From DASUBN01 sp036500225 (GTDB lineage: Bacteria > Pseudomonadota > Gammaproteobacteria > Natronospirales > REEB76): DNA of 64,000 nucleotides. Below, piece after piece: positions 1-8,618 of this stretch; position 1 is the stretch's first letter; each line of letters starts with the position of its first letter. The notes beneath the pieces are model-generated. The model saw nothing but the letters and a program-made list of their open reading frames with translations. It had not been told where the DNA came from and did not search any database. Where the stretch lies: contig DASYCJ010000058.1 in assembly GCA_036500225.1 (NCBI GenBank), forward strand, positions 1 to 64,000, in the 5' to 3' direction. The position numbers were made by a program, and so were the translations under genes.

Positions 1-170
1 TCCGGCAGGGGCCGGCCGATGGCCTCCAAGGTCTTGCGGCCCATGAGCACCGGTTTGCCCAAGGTGTTGCGCTTGAAGTGTTTCAGGTCCGCCGGCAGGT
101 GCCAGGGCATCTTGCCGGCCTTGCCGATCTCATCCTCACGCCCGACCGCAACGATCTGGGAGACGATCAT
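1..170 (-). CDS. folA: Dihydrofolate reductase, N-terminal part (cut by window edge)
   Basis: Only the first 56 codons are inside the window; the gene continues to the left. The N-terminus reads MIVSQIVAVGRE and continues with KMPWHLPADLKHFK and MGRKTLEAIGRPLP, the folate- and NADPH-binding start of DHFR, including the WHLPADL acidic-residue segment (the Asp that protonates dihydrofolate). The enzyme regenerates tetrahydrofolate, which thymidylate synthase upstream consumes, so the pairing makes metabolic sense. The ATG overlaps the stop of the preceding csaA-like gene by four bases (ATGA), implying translational coupling. Function is secure; the C-terminal half cannot be checked. Confidence 0.95.
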   Translation of the reverse strand, partial: MIVSQIVAVGREDEIGKAGKMPWHLPADLKHFKRNTLGKPVLMGRKTLEAIGRPLP

Positions 171-505
171 CCGAGCTTCGCTCCGTTAGGCACGGATTTT
201 TCAGGCGCCGCCAGGATCACACTGCCATCTTCCCGGTAGAAGCCGGTGATGAGGCATTCAGAAGTGAAAGGCCCGATGCGCTTAGGGGGAAAGTTCACCA
301 CGCCTACAACCTGCCGGCCCTGCAGTTCCTCGGGTGTGTAGTGCGCCGTGATCTGCGCTGAAGACCTGCGGATGCCGATCTCCGGGCCGAAGTCTACCGT
401 GAGTTTATAGGCAGGTTTGCGCGCTTCCGGAAAAGGTTCAACCGCCACCACGGTGCCGACCCTAAGCTCAATCTTTTCGAAATCAGCCCAGCTGATCTCT
501 TTCAT
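167..505 (-). CDS. csaA: tRNA-binding domain protein, CsaA-like
   Basis: A 112-residue protein consisting of a single EMAP/tRNA-binding OB-fold. It has FEKIELRVGTVVAVEPFPEARKP near the start, then RRSSAQITAHYTPEELQGRQVV, and ends with VILAAPEKSVPNGAKLG. CsaA proteins are about 110 residues, form dimers, bind tRNA and have been linked to a chaperone-like role in secretion in Bacillus. The gene overlaps thyA upstream and folA downstream by four bases each, so it is translated as part of a thyA-csaA-folA unit. What it does for folate or dTMP metabolism is unknown; co-transcription may simply be for expression. Confidence 0.88.
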   Translation of the reverse strand: MKEISWADFEKIELRVGTVVAVEPFPEARKPAYKLTVDFGPEIGIRRSSAQITAHYTPEELQGRQVVGVVNFPPKRIGPFTSECLITGFYREDGSVILAAPEKSVPNGAKLG

Positions 506-1296
506 ACAGCGACGGGCGCCTTGATGGCGGCATGGGATTGATAGCCGCCGATCTCAAAATCTTCGAACGTATAGTCGAAGAGGCTCGGAGGGCGGCGCTT
601 GATGACGAGATGCGGCAACGGCAGCGGATCGCGCTTGAGCTGCTCTTCCACCTGCTGCAGGTGGTTATTGTAGATGTGGCAGTCGCCGCCGGTCCAGACG
701 AAGTCGCCCAGCTTCAGCTCCGACTGCTGGGCCACCATATGGGTGAGCAACGCATAGGAAGCGATGTTGAAAGGCACGCCCAGGAACAGATCAGCGCTGC
801 GCTGGTACATCTGGCAGGAGAGCTTGCCCTCCGCCACGTAGAACTGGAAGAACGCATGGCAGGGTTGCAGGGCCATCTCGTCCAGGTCCGCCACATTCCA
901 GGCGCTGACGATGATGCGCCTTGAATCCGGCGTATCCTTGAGCTGCTGCATGACCCGGGTGATCTGGTCGATATGGCGGCCATCCGCCGCCGGCCAGGAG
1001 CGCCACTGGTAACCATACACGGGCCCCAGGTCGCCCTTCTCGTCCGCCCACTCGTCCCAGATGCTGACACCGTTGTCCTTGAGGTAGGCGATGTTGGTCT
1101 CACCCTTCAGGAACCACAGCAGCTCGTAGATGATGGAGCGGAAATGCAGCTTCTTGGTGGTGACCGCCGGGAAACCCTGGGCGAGATCGAAGCGCATCTG
1201 GTGGCCGAACACCGAACGGGTGCCGGTGCCGGTGCGGTCGGTCTTGGCCACACCCTCATCGCGCACACGGCGCAGGAGATCGAGATACTGCTTCAC
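502..1296 (-). CDS. thyA: Thymidylate synthase
   Basis: Converts dUMP and methylenetetrahydrofolate into dTMP and dihydrofolate in the cytoplasm. At 264 residues it matches the usual short bacterial ThyA length. The catalytic cysteine is visible as C146 in LQPCHAFFQFY, preceded by the phosphate-binding arginines in DSRRIIVSAWN, and the dUMP-contacting RSADLFLGVPFNIASY segment follows. The start overlaps the lgt stop by four bases and the stop overlaps the csaA start, so the gene sits in the middle of a coupled lgt-thyA-csaA-folA set. No anomalies seen. Confidence 0.97.
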   Translation of the reverse strand: MKQYLDLLRRVRDEGVAKTDRTGTGTRSVFGHQMRFDLAQGFPAVTTKKLHFRSIIYELLWFLKGETNIAYLKDNGVSIWDEWADEKGDLGPVYGYQWRSWPAADGRHIDQITRVMQQLKDTPDSRRIIVSAWNVADLDEMALQPCHAFFQFYVAEGKLSCQMYQRSADLFLGVPFNIASYALLTHMVAQQSELKLGDFVWTGGDCHIYNNHLQQVEEQLKRDPLPLPHLVIKRRPPSLFDYTFEDFEIGGYQSHAAIKAPVAV

Positions 1297-2165
1297 GCGG
1301 TCTCGCGGCCGTCCCGATAGTAGGCATACACCATGAGACCGATACCCACCGCAATCAGCGGCAAGGACAATATCTGGCCCATGGTCAACCAGCCGAAAGC
1401 CAGGTAACCCAACTGCTGGTCCGGCATGCGCACGAATTCAACCAGGAATCTGAACAGTCCATACAGAATCGCAAACAGCCCCGCCACCGCCATGCGCGGC
1501 CGCTTCTTGGCGGAATACAGCCACAGCACCGTGAACATCACCACGCCTTCCATCAGCAGTTCATAGAGCTGCGAGGGATGGTGTGGGGCGCTGTAGCCGG
1601 AGGTCTGGGGGAAGCAATAGTAGTTGAAGCGTGGATCGGCGCAATCGAGACGCATACCCCAGGGCAGGTCCGTGACCTTGCCCCACAGCTCGCCATTGAT
1701 GAAGTTGCCGAGGCGCCCCGCGCCTAGACCGATGGGAACCACCGGTGCGATGAAATCCACCACATCGAAGAAGCGACGGCCGGTCTGGCGGCAGAAAATC
1801 CACATAGCCAACAATACGCCGAGCAGACCGCCGTGGAAGGACATGCCGCCGTTCCAGACGAAGAAGAAGGTCTTGGGATCGGCCTTCAGGCCGTCGAAGT
1901 CATAGAACAGCATGTAGCCGGTGCGCCCACCCAGCACCACGCCCAGCGCCACGTAGAACAGGAGATCTTGTAGCTCCACAGCGGTCCAGCCGCTGACCGG
2001 TTTCTTACTGCGGATGTACATGCACCAGTAACCGCCCAGGAAGCCCACCAGATAGGTGATGCCGTACCAATGGATGGCGGGTCGCAGGACATGGCCAAAG
2101 AGGTGCCAGGTACCGAGGGACAAGGCCACCGGGTCGATATGGGGGTAGGTCAACATGGACGCCAT
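1293..2165 (-). CDS. lgt: Prolipoprotein diacylglyceryl transferase
   Basis: Inner-membrane enzyme that transfers diacylglycerol from phosphatidylglycerol to the lipobox cysteine of prolipoproteins, the first step of lipoprotein maturation (BamD and the SnoaL-type lipoprotein in this window are likely clients). The Lgt signature is present as GRLGNFINGELWG, together with IHWYGITYLVGFLGGYW near the N-terminus, the HPSQLYE motif and a series of hydrophobic segments. The length of 290 residues is normal. A second in-frame ATG three codons in (base 2156) is an equally good start by homology; neither has a strong ribosome binding site. First gene of the coupled lgt-thyA-csaA-folA group. Confidence 0.95.
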   Translation of the reverse strand: MASMLTYPHIDPVALSLGTWHLFGHVLRPAIHWYGITYLVGFLGGYWCMYIRSKKPVSGWTAVELQDLLFYVALGVVLGGRTGYMLFYDFDGLKADPKTFFFVWNGGMSFHGGLLGVLLAMWIFCRQTGRRFFDVVDFIAPVVPIGLGAGRLGNFINGELWGKVTDLPWGMRLDCADPRFNYYCFPQTSGYSAPHHPSQLYELLMEGVVMFTVLWLYSAKKRPRMAVAGLFAILYGLFRFLVEFVRMPDQQLGYLAFGWLTMGQILSLPLIAVGIGLMVYAYYRDGRETA

Positions 2166-2195
2166 TTTAAACGAGTTCGGCCTAGGGCCGGAGCA

Positions 2196-3383
2196 TCAGC
2201 CGCTCACCACCCGCACATAGAAAGCCTTGAGATAGGAAGTCTCGGGGATGGCCGGATGCACCGGATGGTCCGGCGCCTGCATGCCCTGCTCCAATATCTG
2301 GGCGTCCTTCCCCAGGTGCCGCGCGGCTGACTGGATGGCACCCAGCAGATCCTCGGCGCTCATGTGATGGGAACATGAGCAGGAAATGAGCATCCCATCC
2401 CGGTCCAGGAGTTGCATGGCGAGCTGGTTCAGGCGCCGATAGGCTTCGCGGCCGGCAGCCAGGTCCTTGCGGCGTTTCACGAAGGCCGGAGGATCGAGCA
2501 CGATGACGCCGAACTTCTCGCCCGCGTCCCTCAGCCCCTTCAAAGCATCGAAGGCATCTTCCTGGCGGGTGGCGACCGTCACGCCGTTGGCAGCAGCGTT
2601 CTTCTGTACCCACTCCAGGGCTGCAGCGGAGCTATCCACCGCCAGGGTCTCTATCGCGCCGTGAGCCGCCGCCTGGATGCCCCAGGCACCCACGTAGCTG
2701 CACACATCCAGTACCCGCTTGCCCTTCACGTAGCGTAGGAGACGTGCGCGATTGTCGTGCTGGTCGAAGAACCACCCGGTCTTTTGGCCGCCTTCCAGGG
2801 GCGCTTGGAACTTGAGGCCGTGTTCTTCCACCTGCACCGAAGCGGGCGCAGTGCCGAGGGCCGTCTCGGTATAGAGGGGCAGTCCTTCCAGTTCACGCAC
2901 CCCTACTTCGTTGCGGAACACGATGGCGGAGGGCTTCAGTACCTTCTCCAGGGCCGCCACGACGTCTGGTTTCAGGCGTTCCATGCCTGCAGTGGTGACC
3001 TGCACCACCAGCACATCGCCGTAACGGTCCACCACAAGTCCCGGCAGGCCGTCGGACTCGCCGAACACCAGGCGGTAGTGCGGCGTGGGGTAGAGACGCT
3101 CCCGCAGGGACAGGGCGATGTTCAGGCGGTGCACCAACAAGCCGCGGTCCGGCAGGTGTTGCGGGTCCCGGGAGAGGATGCGCGCCGCGATGAGCGAGTT
3201 CGGATTCACATAGCCTGTGCCGATGGCATGGCTGCTGGAGGACTGGATCTCCACGAGGTCACCAGGCTGGAATGCCTTCAGGGGCGTACGGGCGATATCC
3301 ACCTCGTTACTGAAAACCCAAAGGTGACCGGCACGCAGACGGCGGTCCTCGTTCTTCCTCAGGATAAGCGGCGGCAGGGGCAT
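2196..3383 (-). CDS. rlmI: 23S rRNA (cytosine-C5) methyltransferase, RlmI/RlmK family
   Basis: SAM-dependent methyltransferase of about 395 residues with an N-terminal PUA domain (LRAGHLWVFSNEVD onward, RNA binding), a middle EEHGLKFQAPLEGGQKTGWF segment, and a C-terminal Rossmann fold. The methyltransferase part has VLDVCSYVGAWGIQAA as SAM motif I and the VLDPPAFVKRRKD motif; it ends with LISCSCSHHMS. This matches YccW/RlmI, which methylates 23S rRNA at C1962 in E. coli. A longer frame extends upstream, but the start at MPLPPLILRKNEDRR fits the family, and the extra residues would overlap the divergent gene's promoter. Divergent from the DUF255 gene. Confidence 0.9.
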   Translation of the reverse strand: MPLPPLILRKNEDRRLRAGHLWVFSNEVDIARTPLKAFQPGDLVEIQSSSSHAIGTGYVNPNSLIAARILSRDPQHLPDRGLLVHRLNIALSLRERLYPTPHYRLVFGESDGLPGLVVDRYGDVLVVQVTTAGMERLKPDVVAALEKVLKPSAIVFRNEVGVRELEGLPLYTETALGTAPASVQVEEHGLKFQAPLEGGQKTGWFFDQHDNRARLLRYVKGKRVLDVCSYVGAWGIQAAAHGAIETLAVDSSAAALEWVQKNAAANGVTVATRQEDAFDALKGLRDAGEKFGVIVLDPPAFVKRRKDLAAGREAYRRLNQLAMQLLDRDGMLISCSCSHHMSAEDLLGAIQSAARHLGKDAQILEQGMQAPDHPVHPAIPETSYLKAFYVRVVSG

Positions 3384-3453
3384 GGGGAATTCTTGGGCTG
3401 CGGCGGGACGTTCAGAAACGTATAGTAGATGCATTCTAACAGCGAGCGGACCC

Positions 3454-5523
3454 ATGGGCGACGGCGCCGACACCAACCGGCTGGGTAACGAGACTAGCCC
3501 CTACTTGCTCCAGCATGCCGAGAACCCGGTGCATTGGCAGCCCTGGGACGAGACTGCCCTCGCCTCCGCTAAGGCCGCCGACAAGCCGATTCTCCTGTCT
3601 ATCGGCTATGCCGCCTGCCACTGGTGCCACGTGATGGCCCACGAGTCCTTCGAGGACCCGGCCACCGCGGAGCTTATGAACCGGCTGTATGTGAACATCA
3701 AGGTGGACCGGGAAGAACGCCCGGATCTAGACCGTATCTATCAGCTCGCCCACCAGATTATCGCCCAGCGGGGCGGCGGCTGGCCCCTCACGGTGTTGCT
3801 CGCCCCTGGCGACCTGGTGCCCTTCTTCGCCGGTACCTATTTCCCTCGGGACCCGCGCTACGGCATGCCGGCCTTCCGGGAAGTGCTGGAACGGGCCGCG
3901 GACTTCTACCGTGACAGCAAGCAGGATCTGACCAAGCAGAGCGCCGAACTCATCGGCGTGTTCCAGCGTGCCAGCGAGGAACTCAGCCCCGGCACGGCGG
4001 AACTGGATGCAGAACCGATCGGCACAGCCTTGGGCACGCTGCTCAAGAACTTCGATCCCCGGGATGGCGGCTTCGGCCGCATGCCCAAGTTCCCCCATAC
4101 CCCGGACATCGAACTCCTGCTGAACATCACCGCCAGCGTGGATGTGGATCAGGAGACCCGCCGCACCTGCCGGCATATGGCCACCTTGAGCCTGCGGCGC
4201 ATGGCCACCGGCGGCATCTACGATCACTTAGGCGGGGGTTTCAGCCGCTATTCCGTGGACAACTCCTGGAGCATCCCCCACTTCGAGAAGATGCTGTACG
4301 ACAACGGTTCCCTGCTGTTCCTCTATGCCCAAGCCTGGCAGCTCGGAGGCGAAGGCCTGTTCCGCCAGACCGCGGACGAGACCGCCGGCTGGGCCATGCG
4401 CCAGATGCAGGCACCGCAAGGCGGTTACTACTCCAGCTTGGATGCGGATTCGGAAGGTGAAGAAGGCAAGTACTACGTGTGGACCCGCGACGAAATCCGC
4501 AGCCTTCTGAGCGAAGAGGAGTTCATCACCTTCGCCGCCCATTACGGCCTAAATGACCCACCGAACTTCGAAGAGACTCACTGGCATCTGCGCATGAGCC
4601 TGGATCAGGCGCGCCTGGTGCCCCCACCTCGTCTCGATGCCGGCACCTCGGAGCTTCTTGAGTCTTCCCGTGGCAAATTGTTCGAAGCCCGCTCAAAACG
4701 GGTGCCTCCGGCCCTGGACGACAAGATACTCACGGCGTGGAATGGACTCATGATCCGCGGCATGGCCTCTGCAGGGCGCCTACTGTCGCGCCCGGAGTAC
4801 GTGGACTCCGCCGAACGGGCTGCCGGCTTCATACACAAACATCTCTGGCAGGATGGCCGTCTCTACGCCAGTTGGCGCGCCGGCCAGAACAAGGTGCCAG
4901 CGTTCCTGGACGACCATGCTTTCTTGTTGGCAGGCTTGCTGGAACTCCTGCAGTCCCGCTGGGACGGCGTGTGGTTCGCCTGGGCGCGGGAGATTGCCGA
5001 TGCCATGCTGGACAAGTTCGAGGACCGGGAACGCGGCGGCTTCTGGTTCACGGCTGAAGACCAGGCCACCCCGTTGCACCGCCCCAAGAGTTTCAGCGAT
5101 GAGTCCATGCCTTCAGGCAACGGCATGGCAGCACGAGCACTTATCGAACTCGGTCATCTCAGCGCCGATCCCGTCTATATCGATGCGGGTGAGCGTGCCC
5201 TCAAGGCCGCCAGCGGAGTCATGGCCGAGTACCCGGAATCCCATGCCGGCATGCTGCTGGCCCTCAACGCCATGCTGGAGCCCCCCACCATGGTGGTGTT
5301 GCGCGGCGATCACGAAGCCCTAGCGGACTGGCGTGCGGAACTGGCGAGCCAGTACGATCCACGGCGCCTGGTACTGTGTATCCCCGAACAGGCGCGCAAC
5401 CTACCTGGTCTTTTGGCGCGTTGCACACCCCGCGGCCCTGCCTGCGCCTACGTGTGCCGCGGCACTACCTGCTCTCTGCCCATCACATCCATAGAAAGCC
5501 TCTCGCGAGCCCTGACGGAATGA
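3454..5523 (+). CDS. Thioredoxin-domain protein of the DUF255/YyaL family
   Basis: About 689 residues. The N-terminal thioredoxin-like domain is recognised by NETSPYLLQHAENPVHWQPW and AACHWCHVMAHESF, where CHWC is the redox-type CxxC. The larger C-terminal part has the (alpha/alpha)-barrel features of glycosyl hydrolase/cellobiose-epimerase-like folds, such as GGFGRMPKFPHTPD, GGIYDHLGGGFSRYSVD and WSIPHFEKMLYDN. The family is widespread from bacteria to humans (spermatogenesis-associated protein 20) and its biochemical role is not established. The start at ATG 3454 (MGDGADTNRLGNETSPYL) matches the family better than the longer upstream frame. The stop overlaps the sixA start by four bases. 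Confidence 0.88.
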   Translation: MGDGADTNRLGNETSPYLLQHAENPVHWQPWDETALASAKAADKPILLSIGYAACHWCHVMAHESFEDPATAELMNRLYVNIKVDREERPDLDRIYQLAHQIIAQRGGGWPLTVLLAPGDLVPFFAGTYFPRDPRYGMPAFREVLERAADFYRDSKQDLTKQSAELIGVFQRASEELSPGTAELDAEPIGTALGTLLKNFDPRDGGFGRMPKFPHTPDIELLLNITASVDVDQETRRTCRHMATLSLRRMATGGIYDHLGGGFSRYSVDNSWSIPHFEKMLYDNGSLLFLYAQAWQLGGEGLFRQTADETAGWAMRQMQAPQGGYYSSLDADSEGEEGKYYVWTRDEIRSLLSEEEFITFAAHYGLNDPPNFEETHWHLRMSLDQARLVPPPRLDAGTSELLESSRGKLFEARSKRVPPALDDKILTAWNGLMIRGMASAGRLLSRPEYVDSAERAAGFIHKHLWQDGRLYASWRAGQNKVPAFLDDHAFLLAGLLELLQSRWDGVWFAWAREIADAMLDKFEDRERGGFWFTAEDQATPLHRPKSFSDESMPSGNGMAARALIELGHLSADPVYIDAGERALKAASGVMAEYPESHAGMLLALNAMLEPPTMVVLRGDHEALADWRAELASQYDPRRLVLCIPEQARNLPGLLARCTPRGPACAYVCRGTTCSLPITSIESLSRALTE

Positions 5524-6032
5524 ACCGTTGGGTGCTGGTGGTGCGCCATGCGGAAGCTGAGGAACCAGTGGAGGCGGCACGTGCCGGACGGGATGAAGGG
5601 CGGCGCGAGCTGACCAAGGACGGCCGGCGCAAGATGCACGAAGGCGCCCGCGGCCTCGCGACGCTCATCGAACACATAGACCTCCTTGTGGCGAGCCCCC
5701 TCACCCGCGCTGCCCAGACCGCCGACATCATCGGCGAGAGTTTTCCCCAAGCAAAACGCATCGCCCATCCGGGTCTCACGCCTGGTGTAAATCATCCGGC
5801 ATTGCTGCAATGGCTGATGCGACACAAGGGCGTGGTAGCGCTGGTAGGCCATGAACCTGATTTAAGCCAGTGGATCGGTTACATGGTGAGCGGTGAGCCG
5901 CGGAAACTGGTGCTTATGAAGAAAGGCAGTGCGTGCCGCTTGGACATGCCCGAGACCGCAGTAGCGGGTGAAGCGTGCATCGCCTGGCACATGAGCCTGA
6001 AACAGTTGCGCCGCCTGGCGCCGGAACGCTAG
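5520..6032 (+). CDS. sixA: Phosphohistidine phosphatase SixA
   Basis: A 170-residue histidine phosphatase with the RHG-type catalytic motif as VVRHAEAEEP at the N-terminus, VASPLTRAAQTADI in the middle and the second catalytic histidine in VALVGHEPDLS. SixA removes phosphate from histidine residues of phosphorelay proteins (ArcB, and the nitrogen PTS protein NPr in E. coli). The start was chosen at the ATG overlapping the upstream stop (ATGA); a longer frame reading into the upstream gene is not supported by family alignment. The C-terminal RKLVLMKKGSACRLD stretch fits the family. Confidence 0.88.
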   Translation: MNRWVLVVRHAEAEEPVEAARAGRDEGRRELTKDGRRKMHEGARGLATLIEHIDLLVASPLTRAAQTADIIGESFPQAKRIAHPGLTPGVNHPALLQWLMRHKGVVALVGHEPDLSQWIGYMVSGEPRKLVLMKKGSACRLDMPETAVAGEACIAWHMSLKQLRRLAPER

Positions 6033-6037
6033 AACTC

Positions 6038-6292
6038 TCAGTTGAGCGTGGCTGTAGATTCGATGAGCTTCTTGGCATAGCCCAGAGCGAAGCGCTGAGC
6101 CTTCTCCTCAGTGCTGAACACCTGGCTCACCTTCAGACGCTGGATATCTTCCGCATCCACCTCCGATACGTTCTTCTCGATCACCACCTCGGGGCGATAC
6201 ATCTGTCGGCCCTGGGTGGCATCGATCACCACCGTCACCGAGATGCGGTAGATATCGTGGCCTAGACGGTAGTCGAGGGACATGGAATCCAT
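6038..6292 (-). CDS. Conserved hypothetical protein, about 84 residues
   Basis: A small basic protein I do not recognise. It reads MDSMSLDYRLGHDIYRIS, then a segment resembling beta strands (VTVVIDATQGRQMYRPEVV), and finally a helix (STEEKAQRFALGYAKKLIE). The chosen start has an AGGTCA ribosome-binding-like sequence about 12 bases upstream; an ATG 24 codons further upstream in the same frame gives a 108-residue alternative with an unlikely basic leader. It is convergent with sixA, separated by only a few bases. The closing helix resembles those in small HI1450-type proteins, but that is too weak for a name. Confidence 0.6.
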   Translation of the reverse strand: MDSMSLDYRLGHDIYRISVTVVIDATQGRQMYRPEVVIEKNVSEVDAEDIQRLKVSQVFSTEEKAQRFALGYAKKLIESTATLN

Positions 6293-6314
6293 GGGCTGTG
6301 ACCTGGCTTTGGGT

Positions 6315-6518
6315 TCAGAGCGTATCGTCGGCAGCCGGATAGAACTCGGCTTCGAAAGCGGCACCGTGCATGCGGGTACAGGGATAGGCAGCCATATAGT
6401 CGGCGGCCGTGGGGGCCGCAGTCCTGAGCCGGCTCTGGGGCAACACCTCGGCCCGGCGGCGCCTGCCGCGGCGGCGGCTACGGTCTAAGACGGGCTGTTG
6501 GAGGGTGCAGACCAGCAT
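6315..6518 (-). CDS. Possible small protein, 67 residues
   Basis: A short frame ending 22 bases before the start of the downstream conserved hypothetical gene on the same strand. It begins MLVCTLQQPVLD, passes a run of arginines (DRSRRRGRRRRAEV) and closes with ADYMAAYPCTRMHGAAFEAE. Third codon positions are mostly G or C, like real genes here, and the position immediately upstream of the small hypothetical gene fits a two-gene unit. I recognise no family and the ribosome binding site is weak. The rest of the surrounding 300-base stretch (about 6520-6694) holds no gene; it must carry the promoter of the downstream plus-strand pair, though I see no clear -35/-10. Confidence 0.3.
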   Translation of the reverse strand: MLVCTLQQPVLDRSRRRGRRRRAEVLPQSRLRTAAPTAADYMAAYPCTRMHGAAFEAEFYPAADDTL

Positions 6519-6694
6519 GGGTGAGCATCCTAGGCCCGGCCGGTTAAGGCTTTATGACGGTGGGATTGCAGTCGAAGGACAAGCCCCCTGGAATGGGGCC
6601 ACGTGTAACACAGGAGTAACACGCCTTACACACTCTCTTAATGCTTCACCTTCAGAATGCCGCGCAAGTGAAAGTGAAAAAAGAAGGTGAACAC

Positions 6695-7510
6695 ATGGCC
6701 GTACATCACATGAAGCCGCTGCGATACCGCAGCATCTTCATCTCCGACGTACATCTTGGTTTCCGTGGCTGCCGCGCCGATTTCCTCCTCGACTTCCTCC
6801 GCAATACCGAATGTGAATACCTCTACCTGGTCGGCGACATCATCGACGTCTGGGAGATGAAGAACAAGATGTTCTGGCCCCAGGAACACAACAACGTGGT
6901 CCGTACCATCCTGGGCAAGGCCAAGCACGATACCAAGGTCATCTACATCCCCGGCAACCACGACGAGGTCTTCCGCGACTACGTCGGCATGGAATTCGGC
7001 AACGTCTCCATCCAGCAGGATGCCATCCACGTCACCGCCGACGGCAAGCGCCTCCTGGTACTGCACGGAGACGAATTCGACAGCGTCATGCAGGTGAGCA
7101 AGTGGTTAGCCAAGCTCGGCAGCCGGGTGTACGACTGGCTGCTGTACTGCAACCGCTGGGTCAACGTGTTCCGCCGCAAGCTGGGCTTCCCCTACTGGTC
7201 CCTGGCGGCCTTCCTCAAGCACAAGGTCAAGAACGCCGTGCAGTTCATCGGCGACTACGAGGAAGCCGTGGCTCGCGAGACCCTCAAGCGTGGCGCAGAC
7301 GGCGTGGTCTGCGGGCACATCCACCATGCCGAGATCGCCATGCGCGGCGGCGTGCTGTATTGCAACGACGGTGACTGGGTCGAGTCCTGCACCGCGATGA
7401 TCGAACGCCACGATGGCACCCTAGAGATCCTCAACTGGGCGGAGCACATCGCTGCCCGTGACGCCAAACCTGCGGCCCCGCGCCGCTCCAACACAGCGGT
7501 ACCTGCATGA
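6695..7510 (+). CDS. LpxH-like metallophosphoesterase (UDP-2,3-diacylglucosamine diphosphatase family)
   Basis: About 271 residues of calcineurin-type phosphoesterase. All metal-binding blocks are visible in order: FISDVHLGFRG, LVGDIIDVWEM, IYIPGNHDEVF, VLHGDEFDS and VVCGHIHHAEIAM. This is the UDP-diacylglucosamine hydrolase branch, but it is longer than the classical LpxH of lipid A synthesis and belongs to the group typically paired with a glycosyltransferase. The ATG at 6695 has a good AAGAAGGTGA ribosome binding site. The stop overlaps the glycosyltransferase start (ATGA), so the pair is coupled, suggesting joint work on a lipid- or nucleotide-linked sugar. Substrate is inferred only. Confidence 0.82.
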   Translation: MAVHHMKPLRYRSIFISDVHLGFRGCRADFLLDFLRNTECEYLYLVGDIIDVWEMKNKMFWPQEHNNVVRTILGKAKHDTKVIYIPGNHDEVFRDYVGMEFGNVSIQQDAIHVTADGKRLLVLHGDEFDSVMQVSKWLAKLGSRVYDWLLYCNRWVNVFRRKLGFPYWSLAAFLKHKVKNAVQFIGDYEEAVARETLKRGADGVVCGHIHHAEIAMRGGVLYCNDGDWVESCTAMIERHDGTLEILNWAEHIAARDAKPAAPRRSNTAVPA

Positions 7511-8547
7511 AGATAGCCATCGTCATCGATACTTGGCTGCCGGAGGTGAACGGCGTGGTCACCACTATGCACAAGATCGTGGAGGAGCTGAAGGCCATGG
7601 GTCATGAGACCCACGTGCTCTCACATGCGGACCGTTTCACCACCATCCCCATGCCGGGTTACAGCAGCATCCGCCTGGCCCTCTTCCCCCAGCGCAAGGT
7701 GAACCAATGGCTGGACCGGGTGCAGCCGGACGCCATCCACATCTCCACGGAAGGCCCACTGGGCGGTGCTGCGCGCCGCTACTGCATCAAACGCGGTCTG
7801 CATTTCACGACCTGCTACCACACCAAGTTTCCGGAATACATCAGCGCCCGGGCACCGATCCCGCTCTCAGTGGGTTATGCCTGGATCCGCAACTTCCACA
7901 AGCCGGCCAGCCGGCTCATGGTCTCCACTCCCTCGCTCATGCAGGAATTGAAAGACCGGGGCTTCAAGAACCTGGTGCACTGGGGCAAGGGCGTGGACAC
8001 ACAGTTGTTCAAGCCGCGCGATAAGGGATCCCTCAAGGACACCCGCCCCATCTTCATGTATCTGGGCCGTGTCGCTGTCGAGAAGAACATCGAGGCCTTC
8101 CTCAAACTTGAGCTGCCAGGTTCCATGTACGTTGTGGGCGATGGCCCGGATCTTGAAGCGCTGAAGAAAAAATACCCCAAGGTCATCTATACCGGCTTCC
8201 GCCGCGGCGAAGAGCTGGCCAAGACCCTGGCGGCGGCCGACGTGTTCGTGTTTCCGAGCCGTACCGACACCTTCGGCCTGGTACTCCTGGAAGCCATGGC
8301 CTGCGGCATCCCCGTGGCTGCCTATCCCGTCACCGGCCCGGTGGACGTCGTGACTCAAGGTGTCACCGGCTTCTGCGACGAAGACCTGACGAAAGCCGCC
8401 ATCGCCTGTCTGGAACTGGACGGCAAGAAATGCCGCGCCTACGCAGAGCGCTTCAGCTGGAAAGCCGCCGCCGAGGAGTTCCTGCACAACATGGTGCCGG
8501 CGCGCCAATCCACCCAGGGCGAGACGGATACCCTGGTCAGAGCCTGA
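7507..8547 (+). CDS. Glycosyltransferase family 4 (GT-B)
   Basis: A 346-residue GT-B enzyme. The N-terminal domain opens MKIAIVIDTWLPEVNGVVTT, typical of GT4 enzymes related to GDP-mannose-dependent alpha-mannosyltransferases. The donor domain has YLGRVAVEKNIEAFL, VGDGPDLEALKKKYP and the FPSRTDTFGLVLLEAMACG block with the E-x7-E retaining motif. It is translationally coupled to the LpxH-like phosphoesterase upstream, and a strong hairpin follows the gene, so the two form a bicistronic operon. The likely role is glycosylation of a membrane lipid or surface glycan at the cytoplasmic face; donor and acceptor cannot be told from sequence. Confidence 0.85.
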   Translation: MKIAIVIDTWLPEVNGVVTTMHKIVEELKAMGHETHVLSHADRFTTIPMPGYSSIRLALFPQRKVNQWLDRVQPDAIHISTEGPLGGAARRYCIKRGLHFTTCYHTKFPEYISARAPIPLSVGYAWIRNFHKPASRLMVSTPSLMQELKDRGFKNLVHWGKGVDTQLFKPRDKGSLKDTRPIFMYLGRVAVEKNIEAFLKLELPGSMYVVGDGPDLEALKKKYPKVIYTGFRRGEELAKTLAAADVFVFPSRTDTFGLVLLEAMACGIPVAAYPVTGPVDVVTQGVTGFCDEDLTKAAIACLELDGKKCRAYAERFSWKAAAEEFLHNMVPARQSTQGETDTLVRA

Positions 8548-8568
8548 GCCAAAACAGATAGTAGAAAT

Positions 8569-8596
8569 GAGACGGGCGCCGCGAGGCGCCCGTCTC
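8569..8596. terminator. Strong intrinsic terminator hairpin
   Basis: A perfect 12-bp stem (GAGACGGGCGCC pairing with GGCGCCCGTCTC) around a GCGA tetraloop, between two convergent genes. Downstream on the plus strand the tract is only partly T-rich (GTCTATACCTGTT), and on the minus strand it is followed by ATTTCTAC. It probably serves both the glycosyltransferase and the protease gene. Confidence 0.85.
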
Positions 8597-8618
8597 GTCT
8601 ATACCTGTTACCAGACCA

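Noticed and set aside
2182..2613. 143-codon open frame over the end of rlmI
   Set aside because: Same strand but different frame from rlmI, with no ribosome binding site and no family.
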